From positions 2,728,001 through 2,792,000 of the forward strand of contig NZ_CP134771.1 in assembly GCF_031880315.1 (NCBI RefSeq): a DNA stretch of 64,000 bases, given 5' to 3'. The translations under genes and the position numbers were made by a program. Source of the stretch: Pseudomonas baltica (GTDB lineage: Bacteria > Pseudomonadota > Gammaproteobacteria > Pseudomonadales > Pseudomonadaceae). Positions 42,229 through 53,248 of the stretch are shown here, piece after piece (the stretch's first letter is position 1; each line of letters begins with the position of its first letter). The notes below the pieces were generated by a model. That model was not told the origin of the DNA, ran no database searches, and saw nothing but the letters and a program-made list of their open reading frames with translations.

Positions 42229-43872
42229 TTATAGCGGCATTGCCCGCTGGACGAGCGCAGCGGCATCGACGCCCCGCGGCAATGCGCCATAGGTGCGCCC
42301 ACTGCCCTCCAGACGGCTGGCGATAAAGGCATCGCTGACCAGGCTGTCGCCCGCCTCCAGGAGCAATTTGGCTTGCAGCGCCAGGGCGATGTCTTCGGTC
42401 AGTTGCCGTGCACGGTATTGCGCGTCCTGGGGGTCGGCAAAGGCCGCGCGCAGACGCCCGATATGCGTGGCCAGGTGCCGGTCGCCATGGCCATCGCCCA
42501 GCTCGGCGAACAGGCTGTCGAGCACCCCAGGCTCCTTGGAAAGCGCTCGCAGCACGTCCAGGCACTGGACGTTGCCCGACCCCTCCCAGATCGAATTCAC
42601 CGGTGCCTCGCGGTACAGTCGCGGCAGGATACTGTCCTCCACATACCCCGCGCCGCCCATGCATTCCGCCGCTTCATTGATCATCGCCGGCGCGCGCTTG
42701 CAGATCCAGTACTTGCCCACCGCCGTCACCAGCCGAGCGAAGCGCGCCTGCTGCGGATCCCCCAGTTGGTCCAGCGCCTGGCCCATGCGCAGGGTCAACG
42801 CCAGCGCCGCCTCGCTCTCGAGCGCCAGATCGGCCAGCACGTTCTGCATCAAGGGCTGCTCGGCCAGCACCCGCCCGCCCACACGTCGATGGGCACAGTG
42901 ATGCGCCGCCTGGGTCAAGGCCTGGCGCATCAGCGCGCTGGAACCGATCATGCAATCGAAACGGGTCATGGCGACCATCTCGATGATGGTCGGCACACCG
43001 CGGCCTTCCTCACCGATCATCCACGCCAGGGCGCCGCGAAACTCCACTTCGCTGGAAGCATTGGAGACGTTGCCGAGCTTGTCCTTGAGGCGCTGGATAT
43101 AGAATTCGTTGCGGGTGTTGTCCGGGCGATGACGTGGCAGCAGGAAGCAGCTCAGGCCCTTGTCGGTCTGCGCGAGGGTTAGGAAGGCATCGCACATGGG
43201 AGCCGAACAGAACCACTTGTGGCCCAGCAGTTCATAGGCCTGCCCGGGCCCCGGCGCGCCCACCGGGTAAGCCCGAGTGGTGTTGGCGCGCACGTCGGTG
43301 CCGCCCTGCTTCTCGGTCATGGCCATGCCGATAGTAGCGCCGCTTTTGAGGCCGACTTCCAGGTTGCGTGGGTCGTAGTGGGTCGAGAGCACCTTGGGCA
43401 GCCAGCGCTCGGCCAGCTCCGGCTGCAAGCGCAGCGCGGGCACGCAGGCGAAGGTCATGGTCAACGGACAGCCGCTGCCTGCTTCGGCCTGAAAGTGCAA
43501 GTACGCCAGCCCCGCCCGCGCCACGTGAGCGCCCGCCTGCGGATCGGTCCAGGGCAGCGATGGCAGGCCATGTTCGATCGCCGTGGCCATCAGTTGATGG
43601 TAAGCGGGGTGATATTCCACCAGGTCGAGTCGGTGGCCATAGCGGTCATGACTGCTGAACACAGGTTTGTTGCGATTGGCCAGGAACCCGGCGGTCATCA
43701 GCGGCCCGCCCGCCAGTGCGCCGTAGCCCTCAAGCCGGGGGGCAGCCCAACCGGCGCCGAAGCGCTGGGTCCATTGCTGCAGCGGCAGGTCGGCCAGGTA
43801 GAGATTGAGGCCGTCCAGGGAGGGCGGCTGATTGCTGACTTCGTGGGTTTCGGCGAACTGATGGAGATTCAT
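42229..43872 (-). CDS. AidB-like acyl-CoA dehydrogenase
   Basis: A 547-residue acyl-CoA dehydrogenase of the AidB branch. MTEKQGGTDVRANTT and GHKWFCSAPMCDAFLTLAQT (FAD/substrate region) are family marks, as are RLKDKLGNVSNASSEVEF and MGGAGYVEDSILPRLYREAPVNSIWEGSGNV with the catalytic Glu. In E. coli AidB the C-terminal DNA-binding part lies after this core, and a comparable region exists here. It may act in alkylation response or as an ordinary isovaleryl-type dehydrogenase. The start at 43872 (MNLHQFAETHEV) is preferred. Confidence 0.92.
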   Translation of the reverse strand: MNLHQFAETHEVSNQPPSLDGLNLYLADLPLQQWTQRFGAGWAAPRLEGYGALAGGPLMTAGFLANRNKPVFSSHDRYGHRLDLVEYHPAYHQLMATAIEHGLPSLPWTDPQAGAHVARAGLAYLHFQAEAGSGCPLTMTFACVPALRLQPELAERWLPKVLSTHYDPRNLEVGLKSGATIGMAMTEKQGGTDVRANTTRAYPVGAPGPGQAYELLGHKWFCSAPMCDAFLTLAQTDKGLSCFLLPRHRPDNTRNEFYIQRLKDKLGNVSNASSEVEFRGALAWMIGEEGRGVPTIIEMVAMTRFDCMIGSSALMRQALTQAAHHCAHRRVGGRVLAEQPLMQNVLADLALESEAALALTLRMGQALDQLGDPQQARFARLVTAVGKYWICKRAPAMINEAAECMGGAGYVEDSILPRLYREAPVNSIWEGSGNVQCLDVLRALSKEPGVLDSLFAELGDGHGDRHLATHIGRLRAAFADPQDAQYRARQLTEDIALALQAKLLLEAGDSLVSDAFIASRLEGSGRTYGALPRGVDAAALVQRAMPL

Positions 43873-43943
43873 CACGGGCGGCTCCGACGGGTCGATGCCC
43901 CAGTGAATCACGGGCATCGCCCCGATCAAAGAGGCAAAACCGC

Positions 43944-46343
43944 CTAACCGCCGACCTGCTCGCTTTGTTTATGTGCCAACAGCCAGCTGTGCAGCAGGCT
44001 TTGCAGCTCTTCGAAACGCACCGGCCGATGCATGCATTCGGTCATTCCGGCCGCCAGGTAACGGTCGCGGTCACTGCGTTCGAGGCTGGCGACGATCCCC
44101 AGCACGGGGATGTCCTTGGTGCGCGGCACTTCACGCAAGCGCGCGCAGACGACCGCGCCATCGGTCATGGGTGAGTGACAATCGAGCAACACCGCATCGA
44201 AGTTCTCGCTCTGCATCTGCTCGATGGCCGCGTTGGCACAGTCGGCAGTGCGCACCCGATAGCCGAGCTTGAGCAGCATTCCGCGCAACACTAGCTGGTT
44301 GACGCTGTTGTCATCGATCAGCAACAGCGTGCAATCGTGCGCCGAGCGCCGCGTGCTTTCGGGCAGCTTGCGCGAGATGGTCGTATGCATCGGCAGCGGT
44401 TCGACCACCGCCAGCTTGACGGTCAGGGTGAAACAGCTGCCCCGCCCGGGTTCCGATTGATGGTGCAACTGACCACCAATCAACTCCGCCAGTTGTCGGC
44501 AGATCGCCAGGCCAATCCCCAGGCCGCCGTACTCGCGGGTCATGGAGCTGTCGACTTGATAGAAGCGCTGGTAGAGGGTGTCTTCGTCCAGATAGCTGAA
44601 GCCGATACCGGTGTCGATGATCTTGAAGGTCAGCGCCAGGTTGTTCTCGTCATCGACCTCGCCCAGCACCTGCAGACGCACTACGCCCTGGCGGGTGAAC
44701 TTCACGGCATTGTCGAGCAGACAGCTCAGGCACAGCGCCAGCTTGCGCGAGTCGCCTACCAGCTTGTCGGGCAGGATGCTGAGGATATCCAGGGCGAAGG
44801 CCAGGCCCTTGTTGTGAGCCTGGCGGGCGAATTGCAAATGCACGCCATCCAGCAGCCCCTGCAGGCGGAACGGCTCGTGACGGGGGTAGAGCTTGCCGGC
44901 CTGCAGCTCGGTGAGGATAAGGATGTCGTCGACCATGCGCATCATGTCGCGTGCCGAGGTGGCGGCAGTCTGCTGATACTGCTCGAGCTCGATATTCATC
45001 GGCACCGTCTGCATCAGCTCCAGCGAGCCGATCACGCCGTTCATGGGGGTGCGCAGTTCGTGGGTGACGGTGGCCAGGAACTCGTCCTTCAGGCGGTTGC
45101 TGTTGGACAGCTGCTGGTTGAGCAGCTCGAGCTTGTGCCCAGCCTCCACCAGAATCCGCGACTGCTCTTCGCGCATGGCATTGATGCGGTCGGCAAGGGC
45201 CAGCGATAGCAGCCCGACCTCCAGTGCCGAGCCCAGTTGGCTGGAGTACATGGTGATGAATATATTGGGCAGATAGCCCAGCACCATCAAGGTGTTGACC
45301 ACGCCGCCGGCGAGGAAGGCGGTCCAGGCGATCATGAAATAGCGCGCCTGGCGCTGCCCCCGCCACCAGGCCTTGACCCCAGCGCTGAAGATCACCACGG
45401 TGAACAGCAGCGCGAGCAATGTGGCCAGGCGCAGCGCCAGACCATAACTGGCACCCAGCGACATCACCATCACTACGAGACCGTAGACCATCAGCCCCTT
45501 GAGCAGCCAATCGAAGACGCGGCTGTGCTCGCGGGTCTGCAAAAAGCTGCGCGAGAACTGGCAGCCGAAAAACGCCGCAGCGCCAATCAGCAACGGGGTC
45601 GCGGCGTTGGCCCACCAAGGATTCTCGGGCCACAGGAACTCGACGCCGGCACCATTGACCGACACCTGATAAAGGCCGAACGAGGCGATGTAGAGGATGT
45701 AATAGAGGTAGCTGGTGTCACGCACGCTGAGGTAGATGAACAGGTTGTAGACCAGCATCCCCAGTAACACGCCGTAGATCATCCCCAATACGTAAAGGCG
45801 CTCGGGCTGGGCCTCGAGGTAGGCGTTGCTTGACCACAGGGTCAGCGGTACCTGCACAGAGCCTTCGCTCTGCACGCGCAGGTAGAGGGTCTGCGCCTGT
45901 TGCGGCACAAAGGGGATGTCGAACACGAAGTTGTTCTGGCGGATCACCCGGTTCGAGTAGGGCAAGGTGTCGCCGGTGACTTGCGAACGATAAAAGTGCC
46001 CGTCGGCATCGGCCTGATAGAGCTCGACGTGGTCCATCGGCGGATAGGCCAGTTCAAGCAGCCAGTTGCGCGCTACCCCGCTTTGCCGGGGCGCATAGCG
46101 CAGATCGAGGCGGATCCAGAATGCCGACTTGGAATAGCCGGCGTTGAGGACCTCATCCGTGTTGCGATGAAATCGCGCCTGGGCTTCAGGCGCACTAACC
46201 TCATCGATGGTCGCCTCGCCACTGCTGTCCTCGAGGACCTGCATCGTGCGCCCCAGGGGCAGGCTACGAGTGGACTCGTCGAAATCGACGGCGCTGGCCA
46301 GCATGGGCAGCCAGGTAAAAAGTAATATCAGCAAATAGCGCAT
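43944..46343 (-). CDS. ladS: LadS-type hybrid sensor kinase
   Basis: A 799-residue protein with a signal peptide (about 1-18) and a periplasmic 7TMR-DISMED2 domain (about 25-165). Seven transmembrane helices (about 183-385) follow, then HisKA (phospho-acceptor His428 in THELRTPMNG), a HATPase (N-box Asn545; GGLGIGL) and a C-terminal receiver (acidic Asp677/678, phospho-site Asp721). In P. aeruginosa LadS feeds the Gac/Rsm cascade and responds to calcium through DISMED2. Its position beside thiD is the same. The receiver's conserved Lys is Arg here (HRP, Arg773). The start at 46343 gives a proper signal peptide. Confidence 0.92.
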   Translation of the reverse strand: MRYLLILLFTWLPMLASAVDFDESTRSLPLGRTMQVLEDSSGEATIDEVSAPEAQARFHRNTDEVLNAGYSKSAFWIRLDLRYAPRQSGVARNWLLELAYPPMDHVELYQADADGHFYRSQVTGDTLPYSNRVIRQNNFVFDIPFVPQQAQTLYLRVQSEGSVQVPLTLWSSNAYLEAQPERLYVLGMIYGVLLGMLVYNLFIYLSVRDTSYLYYILYIASFGLYQVSVNGAGVEFLWPENPWWANAATPLLIGAAAFFGCQFSRSFLQTREHSRVFDWLLKGLMVYGLVVMVMSLGASYGLALRLATLLALLFTVVIFSAGVKAWWRGQRQARYFMIAWTAFLAGGVVNTLMVLGYLPNIFITMYSSQLGSALEVGLLSLALADRINAMREEQSRILVEAGHKLELLNQQLSNSNRLKDEFLATVTHELRTPMNGVIGSLELMQTVPMNIELEQYQQTAATSARDMMRMVDDILILTELQAGKLYPRHEPFRLQGLLDGVHLQFARQAHNKGLAFALDILSILPDKLVGDSRKLALCLSCLLDNAVKFTRQGVVRLQVLGEVDDENNLALTFKIIDTGIGFSYLDEDTLYQRFYQVDSSMTREYGGLGIGLAICRQLAELIGGQLHHQSEPGRGSCFTLTVKLAVVEPLPMHTTISRKLPESTRRSAHDCTLLLIDDNSVNQLVLRGMLLKLGYRVRTADCANAAIEQMQSENFDAVLLDCHSPMTDGAVVCARLREVPRTKDIPVLGIVASLERSDRDRYLAAGMTECMHRPVRFEELQSLLHSWLLAHKQSEQVGG

Positions 46344-46620
46344 ACAGCCCCGGGGAAGCCTGTCAGGTACGTCGGGAAGCCCCCATTCCCTTTGAGACGA
46401 CGTCACCCGCAGTGCCTGTTATTCAATATGGCTGCATCCTAGCATAGCTATAAGGTTGTGTAGGACGCGAATGAAAATATCGATTCCAAGGCTCTATTCC
46501 GGACCTTTCAGCCGATAATACACGAGTCGCCACATAGACTTTCCGACGAAGTAACTGGCTATATGCCATCAAGCGCGCACCCTCCTCCATCGACCCCCGC
46601 TCGTGATAAGCTCGCCCACC

Positions 46621-47418
46621 ATGAATATTTATAGCTCACGCCCCGTAGTTCTTTGCCTCTCCGGCCACGATCCCAGTGGTGGCGCCGGTCTGCAGGCCGA
46701 TATCGAAGCGCTCATCGCCCAGGGCTGTCACGCAGCGCCCGCTGTAACTGCGCTGACGGTGCAGGACACCGTCAATGTCAGCGATTTTCGCGTGCTTGAT
46801 CGCGAGTGGGTGCTGGCCCAGGCCAACGCCGTGCTCAACGATTCCACGGTGGCAGCCGTCAAGCTGGGCATGCTCGGCTCGCTGGAGATGGTCGACACGG
46901 TGGTCGAGCTGCTGCTGGCCAATGCGCATCTGCCGATGGTCTGCGACCCTGTGCTGCGCGCCGGTGGCGGCGGTCGGCTGGGCAAGGATGAGGTCGGATA
47001 CGCCATGCGCGAACGGCTGTTGCCACTCGCGACCATCGCGACGCCCAATCTGCCCGAAGCGCGCATCCTCGCGGAATTGCCGCAAGGCAGCGCCGACGAG
47101 TGCGCCGATAAACTGCTGCCCTATGTGCGGCATCTGTTGATCACCGGCGGCCATGGCGACGAGCAACAGATCCATAACCGTTTGTACAGCCGCGATGGCA
47201 GCTGCCAGACCTACACCTGCGAGCGCCTGCCCGGCAGCTATCACGGCTCGGGCTGCACCTTGGCCAGTGCCCTGGCCGGCCGCCTGGCATTGGGCGAGCA
47301 ACTGGGCAGCGCGGTCAAAACGGCGCTCGACTATACTTGGCGCACGCTGCGCGATGCCGAACAGCTGGGCAAAGGCCAGTTCGTGCCGCGCCGGCTGCCT
47401 TTAGACTTCTGTTCCTGA
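46621..47418 (+). CDS. thiD: Hydroxymethylpyrimidine/phosphomethylpyrimidine kinase
   Basis: A 265-residue ribokinase-fold enzyme that phosphorylates HMP and HMP-P in thiamine synthesis. [17 protein letters not shown] and [11 protein letters not shown] are substrate and nucleotide signatures, with the [11 protein letters not shown] anion hole near residue 215. ATG 46621 is preferred to the GTG six codons upstream. It is divergent from ladS across 277 bp and starts the thiD-thiE-hemL row. I see no TPP riboswitch upstream. Confidence 0.95.
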   Translation: MNIYSSRPVVLCLSGHDPSGGAGLQADIEALIAQGCHAAPAVTALTVQDTVNVSDFRVLDREWVLAQANAVLNDSTVAAVKLGMLGSLEMVDTVVELLLANAHLPMVCDPVLRAGGGGRLGKDEVGYAMRERLLPLATIATPNLPEARILAELPQGSADECADKLLPYVRHLLITGGHGDEQQIHNRLYSRDGSCQTYTCERLPGSYHGSGCTLASALAGRLALGEQLGSAVKTALDYTWRTLRDAEQLGKGQFVPRRLPLDFCS

Positions 47419-47504
47419 TCGGAGCACCCACCGGTGCTCCCCGCCCTGAGTCCAGCGCCGCTGGACCCTACCCCGATCGGATCGCGACGCAAGAGGCTTG
47501 CTGC

Positions 47505-48131
47505 ATGAAACTACGTGGCCTGTATGCCATTACCGACGGCCAGTTGCTGGCTGGTAAATTCATCAAGTACGTGACGGCCGCGCTCGATGGCGGCGTCACG
47601 CTGCTGCAGTACCGCGACAAAAGCACGGATGAGGCCCGCCGTCTGCGCGAGGCCGAGACCCTGCTCAAGCTGTGCGAGCCCTACAAGACCCGCCTGATCA
47701 TCAACGACGACGCCGAACTGGCAGCGCGTCTTGGCGTCGGCGTGCATCTGGGCCAGACCGACGGCCCGCTGACACCTGCCCGTGCACTGCTGCGCCCGCA
47801 GTCGATCATCGGTTCGACCTGCCACGGCAGCCTCGAGATGGCTCGCCAGGCCGCGCGTGAAGGCGCGAGCTACGTGGCCTTCGGGGCATTTTTTGCCTCA
47901 TCGACCAAGCCGGAAGCCCAAGTCGTGCCCCTCGACGTACTGGCCCAGGCCAGGGCCGAGCTGAAGCTGCCGATCTGCGTGATCGGCGGCATCACCCTCG
48001 CCAACGCCCCGCAGCTGGTGGAAAACGGTGCCAGCCTGCTGGCGGTGATCAGCGACCTGTTCGGCGTCGATACAACGGCTGAAGTCACCCGCCGCGCCCG
48101 CGCCTTCAATGAATTGTACAAGTCTGCCTGA
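47505..48131 (+). CDS. thiE: Thiamine phosphate synthase
   Basis: A 208-residue TIM-barrel enzyme coupling HMP-PP with thiazole phosphate to thiamine phosphate. [10 protein letters not shown] and QYRDKST hold the pyrophosphate-binding segment. [18 protein letters not shown] and [17 protein letters not shown] form the active site, and PICVIGGIT closes it. The ATG at 47505 is preceded by AGAGG. It lies 87 bp after thiD. Confidence 0.96.
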   Translation: MKLRGLYAITDGQLLAGKFIKYVTAALDGGVTLLQYRDKSTDEARRLREAETLLKLCEPYKTRLIINDDAELAARLGVGVHLGQTDGPLTPARALLRPQSIIGSTCHGSLEMARQAAREGASYVAFGAFFASSTKPEAQVVPLDVLAQARAELKLPICVIGGITLANAPQLVENGASLLAVISDLFGVDTTAEVTRRARAFNELYKSA

Positions 48132-48175
48132 CGGCCTCGCGCCCATCAGCCACCTGTCTACTGAGAGTTATTGCC

Positions 48176-49462
48176 ATGTCCCGCTCCGAATCGCTGTTCG
48201 CCAATGCCCAGAAACACATCCCCGGTGGCGTCAACTCGCCGGTCCGTGCATTCAAGAGCGTCGGCGGCACGCCGCTGTTTTTCAAGCATGCAGCAGGCGC
48301 CTATGTGACTGACGAGGACGACAAGCGTTATGTCGACTACGTCGGCTCGTGGGGGCCGATGATCCTCGGCCACAGCCACCCGGATGTCCTCGACGCCGTC
48401 CGCCGCCAGCTCGAACACGGCCTGTCCTACGGCGCCCCGACCGAGCTGGAGACGCTGATGGCCGAGCGTGTCTGTGCCATCGTGCCGTCGATGGAAATGG
48501 TGCGCATGGTCAGCTCCGGCACCGAAGCCACCATGAGCGCGATCCGCCTGGCCCGTGGTTTTACTGGCCGCGACAGCATCATCAAGTTCGAGGGCTGCTA
48601 CCACGGTCACTCCGACAGCCTGTTGGTCAAGGCGGGCTCGGGAGCTTTGACCCTGGGCGTGCCGAGTTCGCCCGGCGTGCCTGCGGCATTCGCCAAACAT
48701 ACCCTGACCCTGCCCTTCAACGACCTCGGCGCCCTCGAGCAGATGCTGGGCGAAGTCGGCGAAGAAGTCGCCTGCATCATCGTCGAGCCGGTGGCCGGCA
48801 ACATGAACTGCGTGCCGCCTGCGCCGGGCTACCTGGAGGGCCTGCGCCGCCTGTGCGACCAGCACGGCGTGGTGTTGATTTTCGATGAAGTGATGACTGG
48901 TTTCCGTGTCGCCCTGGGCGGCGCTCAGGCTTATTACAACGTGACACCGGACCTGAGCACTTTTGGCAAGATCATCGGAGGCGGCATGCCAGTAGGCTGC
49001 TTTGGCGGCAAGCGCGAGATCATGTCGCATATCGCGCCGCTGGGCCCGGTCTACCAGGCAGGGACGCTGTCGGGTAACCCGCTGGCGATGGCCGCCGGCT
49101 TGAAGACTCTCGAACTGATCAGCCGCCCGGGCTTTCACGCTGAATTGAGCGACTACACTACGCGCATGCTCGATGGCCTGCAGCAACGTGCCGACGCCGC
49201 TGGCATCCCGTTCGTGACCACCCAGGCGGGCGGCATGTTCGGCCTGTACTTCAGCGGTGCCGACGACATCGTCACCTTCGACGACGTGATGGCCAGCGAT
49301 GCCGAGCGCTTCAAGCGCTTTTTCCACTTGATGCTCGAGGGCGGTGTGTACCTGGCGCCGAGCGCGTTCGAGGCCGGCTTCACGTCGATCGCCCATGGTG
49401 ATGCCGAGCTGAAAATCACCCTCGATGCTGCCGAGCGAGCCTTCGCCAAGCTCAACGACTGA
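48176..49462 (+). CDS. hemL: Glutamate-1-semialdehyde 2,1-aminomutase
   Basis: A 428-residue PLP aminotransferase making 5-aminolevulinate for heme. [16 protein letters not shown] and [17 protein letters not shown] are present, the PLP Lys is in [12 protein letters not shown], and [10 protein letters not shown] follows. Length is normal. It lies 45 bp after thiE on the same strand, so shared transcription is possible. GAGAG lies before the ATG. Confidence 0.97.
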   Translation: MSRSESLFANAQKHIPGGVNSPVRAFKSVGGTPLFFKHAAGAYVTDEDDKRYVDYVGSWGPMILGHSHPDVLDAVRRQLEHGLSYGAPTELETLMAERVCAIVPSMEMVRMVSSGTEATMSAIRLARGFTGRDSIIKFEGCYHGHSDSLLVKAGSGALTLGVPSSPGVPAAFAKHTLTLPFNDLGALEQMLGEVGEEVACIIVEPVAGNMNCVPPAPGYLEGLRRLCDQHGVVLIFDEVMTGFRVALGGAQAYYNVTPDLSTFGKIIGGGMPVGCFGGKREIMSHIAPLGPVYQAGTLSGNPLAMAAGLKTLELISRPGFHAELSDYTTRMLDGLQQRADAAGIPFVTTQAGGMFGLYFSGADDIVTFDDVMASDAERFKRFFHLMLEGGVYLAPSAFEAGFTSIAHGDAELKITLDAAERAFAKLND

Positions 49463-49604
49463 CTTTGAAACACCTGTGGGAGCGGGCTTCATTTCAGAAA
49501 AAACCGCAAAGACTTTGTAACCAGGCCCCGGCTTATTTCATAATGTACCTACAGTATTTACAGGACGGGCTAGCCCGCATCCTTGCAGAGGTAAGTCGAT
49601 CCCC

Positions 49605-50153
49605 ATGAACCGCACCGGCCGCGCCCTTGCTTTGGGCTGCCTGTTGCTCCTTCAACCCCTGCTGGCGCAGGCAGGGGGAAACTCGTTGCTGATACCAGCG
49701 ACGGGCCGGTGCACCCTCAATACTCAGCCCGAGAACCTACCGCAGGCGCTCTCCGCGTGTCAGCAAGCGGCGAAGTCCGGAGACGCGCAGGCGCAATATG
49801 AGCTGGGCGAGTTCTATTACGACGGCAAAAATGGCCCGCGCGACCTGACCCAAGCGCTCAACTACTTCGAGCAGGCCTCGCTGCAGGGCCATGCCGACGC
49901 GCAATATCATCTGGGGATCATGTTCTTCCGCGGCGAAGGCGTGCCGGCCAATAACGTTCAGGCCTATATCGTGCTGAAGATGGCGGCCGTCAATGGCCAG
50001 GAAGATGCGCTGGATACCGCTGATCAGGTGTCGGCGCAAATGAAGCGCGAAGAACTCGAAGTGGCCACTCAGGTGCTGGGGCAGATCTTCCGCAAATACC
50101 TGCTGGAGCTGCAAACGGCTGACGGGCGTACGCCGTTCGCACCGCTGCCCTGA
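49605..50153 (+). CDS. Secreted Sel1-like repeat protein
   Basis: A 182-residue protein with a signal peptide (about 1-23) and two clear Sel1 repeats: AQYELGEFYYDGKNGPRDLTQALNYFEQAS and AQYHLGIMFFRGEGVPANNVQAYIVLKMAA. Sel1 proteins are adaptors, so a periplasmic protein-protein role is likely, but partners are unknown. It follows hemL by 142 bp with its own AT-rich promoter region. Orthologues sit here in other pseudomonads. Confidence 0.9.
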   Translation: MNRTGRALALGCLLLLQPLLAQAGGNSLLIPATGRCTLNTQPENLPQALSACQQAAKSGDAQAQYELGEFYYDGKNGPRDLTQALNYFEQASLQGHADAQYHLGIMFFRGEGVPANNVQAYIVLKMAAVNGQEDALDTADQVSAQMKREELEVATQVLGQIFRKYLLELQTADGRTPFAPLP

Positions 50154-50228
50154 GAGCTTCGCGGGCAGAGCCGGCGCCAACAGGGATAGCGTTTCTACCC
50201 CGTGGGCGTTGCGAGAGGCTATCAGGAT

Positions 50229-50555
50229 TTACTTTTCAGGCATGGGCATCGGGAACGGCATGACATTGCTGACGCCGCGCGCCTCACTGATTTTCGGCGT
50301 ACCCAGTCGCTCGACTTCGTCGATGCGCACGATCGAATGCATCGGCACGAAACTGCGCACCACCCCTTCGAACTGCGCCTTGAGCTTCTCTTCGCTAGGG
50401 TCGACGACCAGTTGGCTGCGCTCGCCGAACACGAACTCCTCGACCTCGAGAAAGCCCCACAGATCGCTTTGATAGATCTGCTTGGCATACATCTCGAATA
50501 CTTGGCCCTGGTTGAGGAAAATCACTTTGTAGATTGGAGCTTCGCGTTTGGTCAT
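50229..50555 (-). CDS. DUF1820-family protein
   Basis: A 108-residue protein of the DUF1820 family, recognisable by YKVIFLNQGQVFEMYAKQIYQSDLWGFLEVEEFVFG near the N-terminus and IVRIDEVERLG near residue 80. It has no signal peptide. Function is unknown. It lies on the minus strand between the Sel1 and miaB genes. Confidence 0.92.
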   Translation of the reverse strand: MTKREAPIYKVIFLNQGQVFEMYAKQIYQSDLWGFLEVEEFVFGERSQLVVDPSEEKLKAQFEGVVRSFVPMHSIVRIDEVERLGTPKISEARGVSNVMPFPMPMPEK

Positions 50556-50707
50556 CGTGGGCAGGTAACGGCATGAGGACTGGAAAGAGGGCGCAAACTA
50601 TAGCACAGCCGCCCGGCAGGCAATCCCCGATAGCACTGCCGCCCCCTATCAAGTGCGCGACCACACCCCTATAATGCGCGGTTCTTTGAATGACCAGATG
50701 ATCCAGC

Positions 50708-52033
50708 ATGGCCAAGAAGCTTTATATCGAAACCCACGGTTGCCAGATGAACGAGTACGACAGCTCGCGCATGGTCGATCTGCTGGGTGAACATCAAGGC
50801 CTGGAAGTCACTGCCCGCGCTGAAGACGCCGATGTGATCCTGCTCAACACCTGCTCGATCCGCGAGCGGGCGCAGGACCGCGTGTTCTCGCAACTGGGCC
50901 GCTGGCGCGAACTGAAACTGGAAAAACCCGACATGGTGATCGCCGTCGGTGGCTGCGTCGCCAGCCAGGAAGGCCAGGCCATCCGCGACCGCGCGCCCTA
51001 CGTCGACGTAGTATTCGGCCCGCAGACGCTGCACCGGCTGCCAGAAATGATCAACGCCGTGCGCACCACCAAGCTGCCACAGGTGGACATCTCGTTCCCC
51101 GAGATCGAAAAATTCGACCACCTGCCCGAACCGCGCATCGATGGCCCCACCGCCTATGTATCGATCATGGAAGGCTGCAGCAAGTACTGCACCTTCTGCG
51201 TGGTGCCCTATACCCGCGGCGAAGAAGTCAGCCGGCCGTTCGACGACGTGCTGGGTGAAATCATCCACCTGGCCGACAACGGCGTGCGTGAAGTGACGAT
51301 GCTGGGGCAGAACGTCAACGGTTATCGCGGGCTGACCCACGATGGCCGCCTGGCCGACCTCGCCGAGCTGATCCGCACCGTGGCCACCATCGAGGGTATC
51401 GAGCGCATCCGCTACACCACTTCGCACCCGCTGGAGTTCTCCGACAGCCTGATACTGGCCCACGCTGAAGTCCCGCAACTGGTCAAGCACCTGCATCTAC
51501 CAGTGCAATCGGGCTCGGACCGCATCCTGGCGGCCATGAAGCGCAACCACACGGCGCTGGAGTACAAGTCACGGATTCGCAAGCTGCGCGCGGCGGTACC
51601 GGATATCTGCATCAGCTCGGACTTCATCATCGGCTTCCCTGGCGAAACCGAAAAAGACTTCGAACAGACCATGAAGCTGGTAGCGGATGTCGGCTTCGAT
51701 TTTTCCTACTCGTTCGTCTACAGCCAGCGCCCGGGCACCCCGGCCGCCGACCTTGCCGACGACACCCCGGAAGAGGTGAAAAAGCAGCGCCTCAACGCAC
51801 TGCAACAGCGCCTCAACCAGCAGGGCTTCGAGATCAGCCGACAGATGGTTGGCAGCACCCAGCGCATTCTGGTCACGGACTATTCACGCAAGGACCCAGG
51901 CCAGTTGCAAGGGCGTACCGAGAACAACCGGATCGTCAACTTCACCTGCGACGATGCCCGTTTGATCGGCCAATTCGTCGACGTGCATATCGACGATGCC
52001 CAACCGCACTCGCTGCGCGGCTCGTTGCGCTGA
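50708..52033 (+). CDS. miaB: tRNA-2-methylthio-N6-dimethylallyladenosine synthase
   Basis: A 441-residue radical SAM methylthiotransferase acting on ms2i6A37 of tRNA. The auxiliary-cluster cysteines lie in [17 protein letters not shown] and VGGCVASQE. The radical SAM motif is [15 protein letters not shown], followed by a TRAM domain from about residue 370. Length is normal. It precedes phoH by about 220 bp. Confidence 0.97.
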   Translation: MAKKLYIETHGCQMNEYDSSRMVDLLGEHQGLEVTARAEDADVILLNTCSIRERAQDRVFSQLGRWRELKLEKPDMVIAVGGCVASQEGQAIRDRAPYVDVVFGPQTLHRLPEMINAVRTTKLPQVDISFPEIEKFDHLPEPRIDGPTAYVSIMEGCSKYCTFCVVPYTRGEEVSRPFDDVLGEIIHLADNGVREVTMLGQNVNGYRGLTHDGRLADLAELIRTVATIEGIERIRYTTSHPLEFSDSLILAHAEVPQLVKHLHLPVQSGSDRILAAMKRNHTALEYKSRIRKLRAAVPDICISSDFIIGFPGETEKDFEQTMKLVADVGFDFSYSFVYSQRPGTPAADLADDTPEEVKKQRLNALQQRLNQQGFEISRQMVGSTQRILVTDYSRKDPGQLQGRTENNRIVNFTCDDARLIGQFVDVHIDDAQPHSLRGSLR

Positions 52034-52034
52034 A

Positions 52035-52110
52035 CGCTTCGCGCGCAAAGCTTGCTCCCACTGACAACCTTATCCAGTGTGAGAGCGGGCTTGTGCGTTC
52101 GGCGGCGAAG
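52035..52110. repeat. Degenerate REP-like palindrome
   Basis: CGCTTCGCGCGCAAAGCTTGCTCCCACTG on the left and CAGTGTGAGAGCGGGCTTG...GCGGCGAAG on the right form an imperfect palindrome between miaB and phoH. Confidence 0.55.
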
Positions 52111-52252
52111 AGGCCCGGATATATCACGCAAATGAACGGTCAGAACACTTTGCCCCTGCCGCAGCGAGCCATCAATTAACCGCTTTCGCACACAAGCTGC
52201 AGGGTTTATCCTTGAGTCCATCTAAATTGCCGTCGGGCGGCCATAAACGACC

Positions 52253-53248
52253 TTGAACGCACCCATAGAACCTCATCGCTTCATCCTCGAGCCCTTTGAA
52301 GCTCGCCGATTCGCCAACCTGTGCGGACAGTTCGACGAGCACCTGCGCCTCATCGAACAACGCCTCGACATCGAGATCCGCAACCGCGGAAACCAGTTCG
52401 AGCTCATTGGCGAGCCCTCCACCACCGCCTCCGCCGAGCAACTGCTGCGTCGCCTGTACCGGGAAACCAAAGGCAGCGAGCTGTCGCCCGATACCGTGCA
52501 CCTGTACTTGCAGGAGTCGGCCGTTCAGGAGCTGAGCAACCCCGCCCAGAACGAAGTCGCCGTGGCCTTGCGTACGCGCAAAGGCATGATCCGCCCTCGC
52601 GGGCTGAACCAACAGCGCTACGTGAAGGAGATCCTCGGCAACGATATCAACTTCGGTATCGGCCCAGCGGGCACCGGCAAGACCTACCTGGCCGTGGCCT
52701 GCGCCGTCGATGCCCTGGAGCGCGAGCAAGTGCGCCGCATCCTATTGGTGCGTCCGGCGGTAGAAGCGGGCGAAAAGCTCGGCTTCCTGCCCGGCGACCT
52801 GGCACAGAAGATCGATCCGTACCTGCGCCCGCTCTATGACGCCCTGTACGAAATGTTCGGCTTCGAGCACGTAACCAAGTTGATCGAGCGCCAGATCATC
52901 GAGATCGCCCCGCTGGCCTACATGCGCGGCCGCACGCTCAACAACAGCTTCATCATTCTCGACGAGAGCCAGAACACCACCGTCGAGCAGATGAAAATGT
53001 TCCTCACCCGTATCGGTTTCGGCTCCACGGCCGTGATCACCGGTGACGTCACCCAGGTCGATCTGCCCAAGGGCACCAAGTCCGGCCTGGCGCATGTCAT
53101 TGAGGTACTGGACGGCGTACCTGGCATCAGCTTCACCCATTTCAAGCCCAAGGATGTGGTGCGTCACCCGCTGGTGCAACGCATCGTCGAGGCCTACGAG
53201 CGCTTCGAGAATCGCGACGTCGAGGCCGGCAAAGCCAAACATGGTTGA
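52253..53248 (+). CDS. phoH: PhoH-like ATPase / RNA-associated protein
   Basis: A 331-residue PhoH-family P-loop protein (the YbeZ group). Walker A is GPAGTGKT (about residue 140), Walker B is the [11 protein letters not shown] region and the sensor is [15 protein letters not shown]. It starts with TTG at 52253 ([12 protein letters not shown]). No in-frame ATG precedes the conserved region, so the TTG is likely real. It overlaps ybeY by 8 bp, and YbeZ-YbeY act together in rRNA processing. Confidence 0.95.
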   Translation: MNAPIEPHRFILEPFEARRFANLCGQFDEHLRLIEQRLDIEIRNRGNQFELIGEPSTTASAEQLLRRLYRETKGSELSPDTVHLYLQESAVQELSNPAQNEVAVALRTRKGMIRPRGLNQQRYVKEILGNDINFGIGPAGTGKTYLAVACAVDALEREQVRRILLVRPAVEAGEKLGFLPGDLAQKIDPYLRPLYDALYEMFGFEHVTKLIERQIIEIAPLAYMRGRTLNNSFIILDESQNTTVEQMKMFLTRIGFGSTAVITGDVTQVDLPKGTKSGLAHVIEVLDGVPGISFTHFKPKDVVRHPLVQRIVEAYERFENRDVEAGKAKHG

